A stretch of DNA of 64,000 nucleotides from Eonycteris spelaea (lineage: Eukaryota; Chordata; Mammalia; Chiroptera; Pteropodidae), in contig PUFA01000007.1 of assembly GCA_003508835.1 (NCBI GenBank), positions 14,345,001-14,409,000 of the forward strand. The letters run 5' to 3'. Positions 9,017-23,900 of the stretch are shown here, piece after piece. Numbering within the stretch: the first letter of the stretch is position 1; each line of letters starts with the position of its first letter. Made by a program: the position numbers and the translations under genes. Below the pieces are notes generated by a model that was not told the origin of the DNA, did not search any database, and was given only the letters and a program-made list of their open reading frames with translations.

Positions 9017-12000
9017 GTAAGTATAATGTATTCAGAGCAAAGACCTAGAGGCAGGACACCTGGGTTTCAACTCAGGTGGCGTTGTTGTGACCACATTCTT
9101 TTGTCATATCCCTAAAAGCTAGTATATTCAGCTCTTTGGGAGCAGTGCTTATTCACCTTTTTGGTTGAACTCGTCATAGAATCAGATCAAAGTTCTGGAA
9201 TCGGAAGCGAGAAAAATACCTGTAGAAATGTACAAAATACGGTTTCTGGGAAATTGCAAGCCTCTGGTCTCTAGATCCCAGGTAAAGCATTCCTTAGGAG
9301 TTTTGACCTACCTAAGCCAATTCCTGCAGCATCACCATTGTTGAGTCTAGTGCCTTGACTTAGCCTCTTGATAAGGCAACTCTTCGACTTCTTGAAAACG
9401 TGGGAAACTGATTTTGCCAAATGAGTCCAATCAGGTGGTTCCTTTGTAGTGTGAGATTACCTAAGGTTGGGGTTTTGGTAACAACTTCATGTATGCCTTG
9501 AGTTCCTTTTAGGTTCTTCATCTTCGATACTTGTTTAGAAGGGAGGATGAGAAAGTAGAGGCAAAATTGGGATGGGAGTGGAGGTTCCTATGTCCTTCAT
9601 CTTTTGTAAGAAAGCCAGGCCTTTATCTAGAGCCTAGTTAGTCTCCCAGACTAGTTTTTGGAAAGTAATAGATATTAATACATGTTAGTTGAATGAATGA
9701 ATTTGCAAATGATTTGCCTTTTATTTAAGTTGCGGAAGTTTACAATCAGTGGGAGAAACTGCGGGAGTTAACTGTTAGTTGAATGAATGAATTTGCAAAT
9801 GATTTGCCTTTTTATGTCGCGGATGTTTACAATCCGTGGGAGAAACTGCTGGAGTTAACGAGGGAAGAAAATTTTGAGTGGAGAGATCGGGTTCATTAAC
9901 TGATCAGTTCATTAGTAAATGTCAGGACAACTTGTGTTTCCCTAAGCAACCTTGTAATTGCTGGCACCAAGACAACTAATACTTAGATAATGAAAATCCC
10001 CTGTATTAAGATTTTCCCTTTTTTTATTGTAAAATACACACTCAAAGTGTGTAAAAACTTATGCACGTCTAACAATTATAAAGTAACTACTGATGTAACC
10101 TCTTCCTAGGTTAAGAAGCAGAATATTAGTAGTAGTATTGAAGCCCATGCCTTTTCCGATTATAACCATGTCCCTTTCTCATAAGTAGCCATTATCTTGA
10201 CTTACAATGATGTTTTTCTTGCTTATCTTTATACTTGTACCACATGCCTATGCATTCCTAAACACTTGACACAGTTGGCATCATGTTGTTATCACTTACT
10301 ATTTGAGGTTTTGCTTCATTTTTTCAATATTGTGTTTGTGAAATTCATCTGGTGGGTGATGGTGGTTCATTTTCATTGTTGTATAGAATTCCATTTTATG
10401 TGTATGCCACAAATTACCTATTCTGTCAGTAATTAACATTTGATTTCCAGATTCTGGAGCTTCTGGCTATTATAAACAATGTTAGTATCAACATTCTTGT
10501 TCATGTCTCCAGGTGCACATCTGCATATATTTAAATGGAATATAAACCTAAGAGTGCGATTGTTGGGTCATAGACTGTGCACCTCTTTAATAGAACTAGA
10601 TATTGCCAATTGTTTTCCAAAGTGGCTGTACCAATTTGCATTGCCATGAAGTGTTTGAGAGTTCTTGTTGCTCTGTATCTTCACCAATGCTTCCCCATTA
10701 CAGAATTTTTAATTTTTGTCAGTCTTTTGGATATGTAATAGTATTATCTCTTTTGATTTAAATTTCCTTTCCTCTAGTTACTGATGACTTTGAATATCTT
10801 TTGTTTTTCTTCTTTTGAAGTGCCTATTCAGGTCTTTTGCTCACTTTTCTGTTGGATTGTCTATCTTTTTCTCATGAACTTATAGTAATATATATATATT
10901 TGTCCTGACTTCTTAGTTGTTTATACGAGTTGCAGTTATCTTCATCTACTGTTTTCTCTTTTTCTTTACTTTTTAAAAAATTGTGCATCGAATAGAAGTT
11001 CTTCATTTTAATGTGGTAGACTTTATCAGTAATTTCCTGTTTCTTGTCTTGTTCCACTTAGTATTGATTTTTGTGTAGTGGAGGTAGGGGCTCAATGTCA
11101 TCCCACCCCCCCCCCCGCCCCATACAGTCAGTTGCTCTAGCAGCATTTATTGAAAAGCCTATCCTTTCTTTACACATCTGCTATGCCACCTGTCATATAT
11201 TAAGTGCCCATACATTTGTGAATGTGTTTCTTAGCTCTTTTATTCTGTAGTATTGATTTATTAGTATATCCCTGTGTGAACATGGTTTCTGTTACCATAG
11301 GTTTGTGATTTTTTTTCATATCATTCATCTTTCATCCAGTACTAGACATTGTGTCTAAAAAAACTATAGACACTAGAGCAATATTTTTTCCCTTTCAGAA
11401 AGGGCATGCTGTTTGTTCTGTTAGGCAGCTAGGATGAGAGGCTGATCATTTTGATCCATTAAGGATTTGAGCTTGGTCAGAGCTTGGATGTAGCTTTAAT
11501 TAGTTTCAGTTCACCTCTGGTTTCAGATGTTTTGAGGACAATGTACATTTGCTTATTGGCAAGAGAGTAAGTATCTTGGAATATTAAAAGTGTGATGATG
11601 ATGAGAGAAGAGGATCTTTGTTATACTGTGTTCATTCATTCATTAGTTCATTTGTTAAATACTTAAAGGGCTGGTGCTTTCTAAGCACTGGGGATATAGC
11701 AGTAAGAAAAATAGAAAAAGTCCTTACTTTTACTGGAACTTGCATTGTATTAGAAGGAAAGAGAAAAGAACAAATTAGCAAATAAACATGTAATAAGTGT
11801 TATAAAGAAAAAATAAAACAGGTGTGATTAGAGAGGGCCAGGAAGTATCCTAGCTCTGCTACTTGCTTTTTGACCTTGGCTAAGTTATGCAACAGTTTGG
11901 CCTTGTTTGTATAGCTCTAAAATAGGTGTAAAGTTAAGAAATAAGATAAATAAAATAGGATTTTTGTGAGAATAAATGACTTAGTTTGTGATATGATGCT

Positions 12001-14892
12001 TAACAATGCTAAAGACATTGTAAGTGTTCAGTAAATATTAGCTGTTGTTTTTATTATATTACCGTAAGGAATCTAATTAAACATACAAGTTTAGAGTTCA
12101 GTTTGTACAATGTTTTTGAGTGGATGGTATTGCTGGTAGAAGGCCAAATTGTTGTCAAGGGCTTCTGACGCTTAAAGCAAACTTCAGAGTAGTCCAGAGA
12201 GCCAGGGTGACTGGAAAGCAAGAGGTGATCAGGGAGGAGGCAACCTGAAGGCTAGGCCAAAAGAACTGAGGTGAACACTTTGAAAGGACAGTGTTAAGTA
12301 ACTAAAGTGACTTTTGAAGTTTTCTTCCTGTGCTGTATTTCCAGTTTGGCTCCAGAAGGTTTGGTCTCCAAAAGATTTTGTGGGTCCAAATTTGAATTGA
12401 GCCTGTGTTCTAGCTTTATCCTATAAATATAGTTACTTAGCCCAAATTTTGACCTCTCATCTGGGTCATAACTTCTCAGATATGCAGGTTTCTCTTACTG
12501 TGAACATAATTTCTGGCCCTGAAAATAGGTCATTGGGTCTGACAAAGGAGGTTGATTTATTCTTATGAAAATTCTTATGTCATCTAAGGAATTTGTATTC
12601 ATAGTTGCATTTAATGAATCTTTTGGTTGAACAGTAAAGTACAATAGATATACTCAGAACTCTAGTAGTTTAGAAAATTATTTGATACATAACCTACAGT
12701 AGGGGAAATATATTTAATATCGTGACCTCATTTACACACATACACACAGAGGTATACTTTTAAACAGCTCAAATAGAACACTTTACCTTACTGCATATGA
12801 TGTGTTCTATTGTATTCTGTTAAAAAAAAATTCAGGATTTTCTTATTAAATTGATTTATTGCCCACTAATGGCTCATGCCCTTATCTAGTTCACTCTATG
12901 ATCCCCTGAAGAAAAGGTGGAGTCTTTTAAAATGTCAAAGGGAGTGGTTGGCAGAATTCAATAGCTACTAAGGAGCATTTATGGAGTTCTTAATATGGTT
13001 TTGTTATGGAAAGACCCAAAGATTTTGGAGCCATACTCCTTGACCTTGAGTGTGCTTTTAAGATGGAAATTTGGGTAGAAAAACATTAAGTGACATTGGG
13101 AACAACTACAGTGGGGAACTGATAAGGAGCACTAGTAGCAGGGTGGTTGGGAAGATAAAAGCATATGCTCAAAACAGCTGTGATTCTAGAGGGAGGTGGA
13201 GGTATGCTACAGCTGTATCCCAGTGGTCAGTTGCTCTGGCTCTTTAACCAGCTCATAAGAAGCAGCTCTGGTGGGGAGGTAGAAGGTTGAAGGTCTATTG
13301 TAAGGTACCGAGTTATATTTTTTATTCTTGTCCAAAAGGATTTGGGCATCTTCTAATAAAACCATAAAGCATTTTCTACACAATGGTTCAGTTAGTGTTA
13401 CTCGTTAGTATAGAATAAGACACAAGCTATAAGACTAAGATAAAGGAAATGGCTTCGTGTCAGTTGGAGCCACTCCACGTGGTCCTATGGAAAGTTTATA
13501 TGAGGCCTGCAGTTCTGGGATTCCTCATCTCAGTTTACTCTTCAAAATGTACCTTTTAAATCTGTCATATGTCTTAGAAGTATGCAGTGAAGAGGACAAA
13601 CTGGGCACTAGCTTTTATGAAGTTTAACCCTTTAGCTGGGGAGAAGGATGGGTAGAGTTATTTCAGATAGTACCATGTACTATGACAATATGTCATAGTA
13701 ATGAAAGAGTAATTAGAAAATACCTGGATTGGCCCTACCTCAGCCAATTAAATCAAATCTCTGGGGATAGTTAAGTATATTTTGTAAAATTTCCTTCTAT
13801 TGGGATTTGTGTTGTGTTCATCTCATGATTAGTCTAGAGTTACTGGTTCAGGGAGGAAAACCACAAACATAAGGGTACATACTATCAAGGTGACTTATTA
13901 CTGTTGATATCTGGGAGACAGAGAACATGAAGTTCTCTGTCATTTCTGTCTCTGACTGTCTTTTATGTGGTGTCCCATGAACAATGATCATGGAACGTTT
14001 CATGCGCTAGCCTGAGAAATGTCTCCTTGCCTTCCTTTACTCACTGGTCAACTTTTGAGTACAGCTTGATTCTTGAAAAATGCTTAGTATTATTAATAGC
14101 TAGCACTCATGTAATACTATGTGCCAGGCATTATTTTAAAGACTTTGCACATATTAACTTATTTGATACGCATATAACAAGTATAGATGTACATTTTATT
14201 ATTATCTCTTTTATAAAAGAAGGAAACTGAGGCATAGGAGATCAAATAGTTGATCTGGGGTCATATAGTTGGAAAGTGGCAGAGCTTAGCCAGGGATCTT
14301 AATAGCTTAATAGCTGACTTGAAAATAAAGGTCCAAGCTTTCCTTGGTCCCTCTCTCAAGAATCCAGTGCCCTCTTTTTCTCTTCCGTGACCTTTCAATC
14401 AAAATAGAATAGGTTAATAGGCATTTTTTACTATTAGACATTACTTTTAATGATAAGGTTGGTAATGTAGTAGGCTTATCTCCTCTAAAGATAAAGGACT
14501 ATATGCCTGTGACACCAGCTTTCCTTAACCATAGCCACAACATGGAATTTGCCCTGCCTGTCCGTTGGTATACCCACCTTTTCTCTTCCCTTGCATCTGA
14601 CCTAAGACTGAGAAGCTAGAGATTGATCTGTGTCAGTGCTCAGTGTGCTTTCGCTTAAAGTTACCCTTCAGTCTGGAGTGACAAGCTCAGTTTCATGCTT
14701 CTGTTCCTGTTGGTTGTTTTAATATCCAGAGCCAGGAGCTAAACTTGTGTGGCAGAAAGGATGCTTGGAAGAGGGGACAAAGTATAGACAGAGAATGGAT
14801 AGAACAAAAACTTTAGTCTGGATATGTGGCTAGAGATGAGAGTGGGGTGAAAGACAGAACTCTGGCCCTGGGAGACTTAAATCGTGTGTGTG

Positions 14893-14929
<37 letters not shown>

Positions 14930-17900
14930 TGTCTATAATAGGGATCAAGTCAATGTGGTATTGTGGGAAAAATCAATATTGATGCCATTTTCAGATGTTG
15001 AAAATGAATAAATGACAAAACAAGCAGACAAAATCCTCCAAATATACGAAAAGGCTCAATCCATAATTTATGGCAAATAACCATATGGGCAGTGACTCTG
15101 ATGTTCATTATAATGTGCTAGATTAGTCTTGTTGAATATTTAATTATAAAACTCACTTTCAGATGTGTTTAACTAGTTTTTGATCAAACAGCAGAGTAAT
15201 CTGCTTTTAACTTAAATAGAATATTAAACATTTATTATAATATGTTCAAACTATAGCATATAGTTTGCCTTAGTGTCAAAGACTGATATTTTAAGTTAAT
15301 TATATTTCTCTGAATAATTTTGGAGTACTTATGGTGAGCTCTGTGACCTATTGAGAAGAATAAAGAGTGGTTCCTGACATCAGGAAGCGTATAGTCTAAT
15401 AGGAAAGATAGTCTTTTCTCGTGCTTTTGTGTGTGTGTTAGAAGTACAAGCAAGATTTCTTGGAGGAGGTGGTGTTTGAGGTGGGCCTTCAAAGATGGAT
15501 AGGATTTTACCAGGTAGATACAGACTGTTAGATAACCCTCCTCTGTATTCCCATAGCAACAGCTGTACACCGTTATTATAGCACTAAATACAGTGTACTG
15601 CCAGTGTTATTTCTTTATATGTCTGCATCCTGAGTGGATTATAAAATTTACTAGAGTTAAGATTGTATGCTGTTATTCAGCTTTGTATTCCCAGCACCTA
15701 GCACAGTGCCTGTTGGATAGTAGACATAATGAAATATTTGTTAAATTTGTGATATGAAGTATAATAGTCTCATCTAGTTTCGGGGCATCAATGAAGAACT
15801 TGAGACAATATTGCATAGTGATTGAATACATCAATGATTACATTAAGTTCAACTGCATCTAAAATAATGAAATAATTTGGAAAAATCAAAAGTAACAGCT
15901 AATCAAAACAAGATAGGTATATATTACTTTCTTGTGTGAAAGAAGTCTGGATGTAGGCAGTCTAAAGCTGGCATGGAAGAACCATGATGTTTTTCAAGAA
16001 TCTAGGTTCTTTCCAACTTCACTCTGTCATCCTTAGGGTGTAATCCTAGTCATGGACTGCTGGAGGTCTAGCTAGCACGTTTGAGTTCAGGACAACAGGC
16101 ATTGGAAAGTGAAGAAGGGCACACACCTCTATTTTGAGAGAATCCTCCAGAAGTTGCACATGTTGCTGCTTGTGCGTCTTTGGCCAGAATTCAGTACCGT
16201 GGCCTCATCTAGTTTTCCCCCAGACTACAATGTATATAGTAAAGCTGAGGTCTCTTACTAAGGAAAAATGGAAGAATGAATATGAAAGACCAAGCAGTCT
16301 TGCAAAGTCTTTGCAATCTATGGATTTGAGTCCTGGCTCTGTTACTTATTGGCTGTGCCATGTTGGATAATTCAGTCAGCCTCTTTGAGTCTTGGTTTCC
16401 TCACCTGTAACATGAGTATAATAATTGTTTCTCCTCATTGGATTATAGTGAGGAACAAAGAAGATCATACATGTAAAGAGCTTAGCACAATGCCTGGGAT
16501 ATAATAAGCCTTCAGCAATTGGCTCTTATTTTTATTACTGTTATAGAGCCATCTGAGGTTCTATTCTGAGTTCAATGCCAGACCAGTCAGTCTGGCAGCA
16601 GTAGAAGTTCTGGATACCAAGTTTCTTTGGGTGAAAACTATTCAGCCCCCTCTCCTTCTGCTCCTTCTGCCTGCTCTATTCTGGTGGGTAGATAGGTTAG
16701 TGAAAAACTTGTCTTCAGAGAAGAGGCTCCTGTATATTTCAGTGTCCTGCTGGTGCCTTATGCACTAGCTAACCAAAACACAGCTGGTAGGTCTAATTTT
16801 AGGTTCATAAGTCTTGCTTGTTGTCCTCTTTAGATTCTGTTTTACGTTCTGAACTGTGAGAAGTTTTTATAGAAGCAGGAGGGATGCAGGGGCAATATAC
16901 CCTTTACTTTCTGGTTAGAAAAGAGCCTCCATTTTCTTTCCACTAGGCAATCATGGGGAGAGATGTTAATAGGCATCCCCGCTGTTCTCCCCTCTGTACT
17001 TTGGGTCTGTGTGAACCCTGGCAGGGTACAACTTGTGTTGAGTGGTAGACTCTGACTTCATGTGTATGAAAAATGAAAATGCTAACCTTCAATTGAGGTT
17101 ATAAAACTAAGAATCTAGGAACTCTTATCTGCTATTGAATTTTGAGGTTCTTTCCAGAGATCAGAATAGTAATAGTTATTGAGTGGTTTTAGGTCAGGTG
17201 CTTTTCATTCATTTTTTTCATTTGATCTCAATACAACTTCCACAATAAGCTATGTATTATGATTCTCAGATGAAGAAACTGATAGAGAGGTTGCATGCAC
17301 TTTGCGGAAGGTCACCTATCTAATAAGAGGAAGGACTAGGTCTGACTCCAAAGTACATGTTCTTTCCACCATCCCATTTTGCCTCTATTCTTACTTAATT
17401 CTCCCCACTTATGTTTAACCTTTCAAAGTTGTACATATACTCTCCTGATGTTTACTATCTATATGAAGATATTTAATTGATACATGTTTTCTGAATAATC
17501 TAAAACTATTCTTTCTCTTTTACCTGAAGTTTTCTTCTTGTATATTTTACATAGTATTTTGATTAGTAACACATTGTTTTGTTCATTTTTTTCCATTCAG
17601 AACTTCTCTAGCTCAGTACGTGATACTTAGTAGTTGCTCAATATATTGTTATTCATTTAATAATAACAACAATGATAACTAAAATTTATTGAGATCTTAT
17701 AGGCCAGATTCTGTAGTATAAACTTCATATTATCTCATTAAATTTTTACCACAATTATTTGAGGTGGAGAAATATATAAATTTTTTATTAAATAAATATT
17801 GTAAATATCAAATATATAAAAATATTTTTATATCTTGTTTAAAGTTAGTAGCATAATATATATATTTTTTACTTTGTTTGTTCAATCAGGTAGAGTAATT

Positions 17901-20900
17901 TGGACAGTGGGGAATTTAACAATAAACAATTTTGTCTCTGGTCTCATTGTATCAGCAAAACAGGCATAAGCAAGTTAAACAGCAAATAATATTTCAAATA
18001 ATGATAAGTACTATAAATAACAAACTAGGTTAAAGAGAAAGAGAGTGACTGGGAGGGGGGAATGAGGGGGCTGTTTAAGAATCTGAAAGGACTTTTTTGA
18101 GGAAGTGACCTGAGTATAGTTAGAGCCAGTGATGGCAAAATCTGGAGGCATAGTGGTCCAGGTGGAGGGAATAGTGAATGTAGAGGCTCTGAGGTGGAAC
18201 AAACTTACTGAGGGATACAAAGGATGGCCGGAATGTAATCAGGGTGGGAGGGTGGAGGAGTAGTAGATAAGGTCAGATTACCAAGTAGGCCATAGTAAGG
18301 ATTTAGGATTTTCTTCTGAGTAGCCATAGACTTTATGCAAGGGAATAAGTGATTTATGTTCTCAAAATTTGCTCTGATTCCTTTGTGGAGAATGGACTGT
18401 TGGGTAGCAGGAGTGGGAGCAGTAATGGCGCTTGGACTAGAGAGTAGTGGAGAAGGTGAAGAGTAGTTGGATATGGCACGTGTTTTAGAGCTAGATCTAA
18501 AAAGACTTGGTGATGGGTTTTCTTGGGCCCAAAAATGATTTTGGATCTGAGCAACTATATAAAGATAGTTGCCTAACATAGTGGATTTAAAGTTGGAATA
18601 TCAAATAATGTGAAAAAGGTGGTAAAGAATTTTTGTATGTGGCATGGTTATACTAAAATTCAGTTCTCTATCCTTTTGACAATCCTTTGCTTTCTGATTT
18701 GATTCCCTAGGAGGATTTCTTATCCATTCTATCTTCCCCTCTTTTTCCACTGTTTCCATTGTTTTTCCCAAACAAAACCTGTTTGTAAAAATGACAGAAA
18801 GTTGAGTTGATTTTTTTTTTTTTTAAATCGTGGTACCAGCACAAGGCCAGCAGGACAGGAAAAAAAAAGAGAGAGACAGCCAGTATTCTTTCTGAACTCA
18901 ACATCTTCTGATTCTTTAATATAGAATTCAATACTTAGGAGCCAGTTGAGGATATTTAAGTGACATAATTACATTTCTACTGACACAGGACTTTTCTTTG
19001 GTGCACATTGGTTATTAGCATTAGACTAAACTGACTCCCATAAAAGTACAGAGACTGGTTGTAAAGGAATAGCTCTTGTGATGCCATTTTGACCTTCCAC
19101 ATTCCACCTTTGTTTTTAATTAACCCTTGCCCATTTTTCAAAGGTTGTTTACATCAGAATGAACTATATTATTCTAATATTTTGGAGTGAATGGGTGGAA
19201 ATGTGTCTGTGAGATATTGTGAACCTCTATGAAGAAAGATACTTCAGTTTTCTTGGTGTTGAAATACAAGGACCCTTAGCAGACAAACACTTCCAGAGAT
19301 AGCAACTTCAAATGTCTGCAGGGACCAGAAAGGTAATGTAAATGAAAGAAGCAAGCCAGGGTAATAACTCTGGCAGACTGGAGAGAGCCTGAAGTGGATA
19401 CTCACTCAGCTTCAGCTAGTCGCTGCTAGGTGGGAATGGGAGGGAGCCCAATGCAATCCTACCTTTCAGATTTCAAAAGAAGCTGGAAATCTTTATTGTT
19501 ATATCTTCTGATTTTTAAATTAGCACTAATTTAAGAATTCCTAGTATGCTGTGTGTGACAACACTCTCAAAGCCTAAAAGTTCTGTAGGCTGCCCGCCAA
19601 AAATTTATAGGTTCTGGTTTATCCCATTTTCTTCATTTACAATTTGAGAAACAGCTGAGAGGTATAAAATGACTTTCTGAAGCTCACACAGCAGTTAGTA
19701 GCAGAATTAGGAATGGAACCTGGGTCTCTTTTCTCTGTGCAATTCTCTTTAAACTATAGGAAGTTTTAACTTTTTTGGGACTCTGAGGAAAGCAAATGTC
19801 TTTTTCTCTAGACAACTGCATGTACATTGCCAATTTTGCATATAGTTTTGGGGATTTCAAACTCACTGAAATCTACACATGAACACCAGGTAAAGTACTC
19901 TCTCTTTTACGTGCCGATTCATTTGTTTTCACTGCACACGCAGAAACAGTGTGGCAGTACTTACATTTAGGCAAACTCATGGAGAGAGGCGCTCGAAACA
20001 GAAGCCGTAGGTCTGTCCTTCCTTTCTCCTTCCTTTCTATTCTGTATACCAAATCTTAGACATAGGGCTACATGTAGATAAGTCTAAGACTTCCTACTAC
20101 AAACCCTGATACCAGTCCCTCCAGTCTTTGTTTTCCTAGTCTTTTACACATATGTGTCACCCATAGAAAATAAGTTTTTTGTATTTTTTAAAAAATCATA
20201 TTTATAGTATGTATCATTTTGCAAATTTTTTTCTTTTTCAACATTATGTCTTGTATTCAGGTACAAACAGATCTACTTCATTCTTATTTGGTATTTTATA
20301 CTCCATATTTTGTTAATTGCATAGTTTATCAATCCACTATTGATGGATGCTTAGGATGTTTCCAGTTTTTCACTACAAAGAGTGCTGCAATATATATTTT
20401 TGTGCGTGCCTCCTTGACACATGTGCTAGTGTTTCTCAAGAGGAGAGAGAAATGGACTTACTAGGCATATGATTTCAGCGTAGCTTTATAATTTTATACC
20501 AGCAACATATGAAAGTCTGTAATTTCCCCGAAGTTCCACATCACTTGATATTATCAAATCAAAACTTTTTTTCAGTATGATGTATAAAATGATCTTAAGT
20601 AATTTGAGCTTTTTTAAAAACATTTTTTCATATGTTTATTAGCCATTTCACATTTCATTACATTCAAGTCCTTTGTTGGGATTTCTTTTGTGCTTGTCTT
20701 TTTCTTATTTATGGGAATCCCTGATGTATTTTCATGTGTATTCTTGATACCAACCTCTCCTGTTGTATACATTTTAATCTTTCATTTAGATCTTTCTGAT
20801 CCTGGTTTTGTTATTAACTAGCTCTGTAATTTTGGGGATATTGTCTAACATCTACAGAACCATTTTTCTCCATTACGAAGTGAGAATACACTACTTTGTA

Positions 20901-23900
20901 GTTATTTTGCTATTGTGAAATGCCAGTGAAAGAGTATGAGCTCTGTGATTTTGCAGTTCTTCATTCGATTTCCACCAGCCATTTCCTCATCTGTAAAGTG
21001 GGAAAATACAGCTTTTTCGATTTATTCTGAAATGCCAATGGAAAAGCATATGGAAGTGTTTTGGAGAGTAAAGAATAGCTTTAAATGTAAACCGTTTTGT
21101 TTTTTCTTTGACTTTATTATAACTCATCCCTACGAGTTGGCTCTTGTGAAGCATCCCACATTTCCACAGATTGATTGAACTGTGGAGTGGGTGTTACAAC
21201 ATAGCACTTGTCTCTTTTTATTCTACACTCTCTTGGGGGAGGAAAGAGGTACATAAGATACGCTCACATTGAATTTCATGTTCTTGGAATGCAATGGGTG
21301 AGATGGAGGTGGAGAACAACAGTATCAAGAGAAACTCACTTTTTACCACTCACAGTGCTTGCTCCAAGGACTGACATAGTAGAATCTGGCTGCTTATAGA
21401 ACCAAATGTCTACAAGGTTTGAATTATCCTGCCTTTTGTTATTATTCTGGTCCACTTCTCAGTTAGAACTCAGGTTTCAGAGACAGCTGTTCTGTTCTAC
21501 CACAGTTAGAAGTATGAAGGTATAATCTCTTGTTCCTATTCCCTTTTGGCTGATGACTGCCCTATGCAAACAAATGATTCTAATCAAATACCACCTTAGA
21601 CCTAGACAACCCTGTGCCTCTGCCCTGTGTTCCATATTTTAAAGAGCCCTTCCTTTAGCCATGCCTGTCCCCTTCTAGACCACTTTCCAAGTACTCAGAA
21701 CCTAAGAATTACCTGGTAAAATGTCCTGAACCTGCTTCTAAGGCCTGTAGAGCCTCTTTCTAGTTCTTTCTCCCAAAGACAGATCAAGCTATTACACCCC
21801 ACCCCTGATGTCTGCTTTCCTAGGCTCTAGGGTGACTAAGGGTCACTGCTTGAGAGGAATGTTTTCAGAAGCTGGGTGTATTAGCTTGAACTTCTGTGTA
21901 CAAGGCCTCTTGAGGTGGTAAATGAAAGGTAGATTGGGGGGCCAGGGTCTTCTATTTGTACTCTCGCCCGTCCCTGCAACTGTCAGTGGCAGGTCTGCCC
22001 AGAGGAGCCTCTCCATTCCGATTGCTTATTTTATGGGTTAAAAAAGACATTGGGGAAGGTTTTCTTCACCACCCATTTAGAGGCTGAGTATAGCTAGCTC
22101 AGTATAGACCCGTATTGATCTTGAAAATAATTCTCAAAGACAGTGGGGCGAGGAGGTGGGATGGGTGAATTTCTTGAAGAGAGAGTCCCTGTGCCTCTCT
22201 CTCCTCTGTCTCTCTCATGGGTAGGCAGTGCTGCTGATGCTTTGTTGAAAGGAAAAAGGATTCTGCTGACGTGGTGTATTTTTATGAAAGAAGGCTAAGG
22301 GTTCCCTTATCTCTCCACACAAGGCATATCTGCCTGCAAACACGCTGTCTGCTTCTTAGGGATTCCTTCATTCTGTTTCCTTTCTGAATGTTTGAAGGCA
22401 CAGTTTCATGAATTCCTTTTTATTCTATAGAGCCAGGGGGAAAGTCATAAAATATCAGGGTTCTTGTTGAAGAGCTAAAATGGGCACTGGCAGCTGGGTT
22501 GTGGGGAAAGGGAGCTTTCCAGGGACAAGTGACCTGCTTGTTCAGCCAATGAGAAGCAGGTTAGAGGATGATATCACCAGACAGGCTTTATTGTCTGATC
22601 ATCTCATAAAAGCAGATTGTGTCTAGCGACTTAACCCTTTTTTAAGTACTTCGGGTCTCACCCACTCCCTGGTATGTGACCTCCAGATTTCTTTTTCCAA
22701 TTGTCTGCTATGAGACCACAGAAGTTAAAGATTGAAATTGGTGAAAATATTTCAAGAGTTATAAACCATCCTTTTTAAAAACAAATTTTAAAATTTAGAA
22801 CCATAGAATGAAATGCCAATGAAGATGTGTTACATCCGACTTTTACTGTGTAGACTTGGAGAGAAAGGTTAAAGGGGAAAAAAGATTTAGCCTTTAGTCT
22901 ATTTTAATCTATATGATAGGGTCTTACTAAGTCATATTTCCTGTTTTGGAGGAATTGAAATTGGTTTTCAAATTTGGAAAAATCACTGATTTCTGAGGCC
23001 AATTTCAGTAACAGATAGTCGTAGAATTTGTTTATATTGTACTTCTTTACTCTCCCTTCCCTAAAATGGTAATCATTTTACTTCTTCATGCTTCCTTTTT
23101 GTTATTGGTAAAATGAGGGTGATGATCCTGCCCTATCCTGTAGAGGAGTTACAATTAGAAAATAAACTAATTCATGTGATTTTTAGATTGTGCTCACACA
23201 TATTATTATTAGGGCATTTATTTCTTAAGATTTCATGTTTATTCATTCATTTGTTCAGCAGATTTTTTTTTAAATTAAGTTTATTGGGGGTAACATTGGT
23301 TAATACAGTTATATAATTTTCAGGTGTACATTATAATTTGACATCTATATATTCTAATATGTGATTACCATCCGGAGTCCAGTTTCCTTCATTAGCAGAC
23401 TTTTTCAAATGCCTGCCTTGATGCTAGGCACAGGTACAGAGGTAAAAGATGTAATTCTTACCCTTAAGGAATTTAAACATTGTGAGGGAGACTGACAATA
23501 ATAAAAAGAAAGTCTCATACATCTATTGTATTTACCATATACCCTATGATAAGCACCTGGACATATATTATCTCATTTAATCTTATTACAACCCTATGAA
23601 ATAGTACCATGTTTTAGCTTCATATTACAGATTAAAAAAAAATCAAAGGCACACAGGGAGGCTAAGTGATTTGTCTAAGAAATGGGACTTGAATCCAGAC
23701 AGTGTAGCTCTAGCATCTCTGCTCTAAATCTATACGACAAATATAGTAGTCACTATATTGAGTATAGTTTCAGAGCAGTTGAAATATGGCTAGTCCAAAT
23801 TGAATTGGGCTGTATGAAATACATACTAGATTTCAAAGACCTAGTATGAAAATGTAAAATACCCTCATGTTAAAACTACATGTTTCAGTGATTGTATTTT

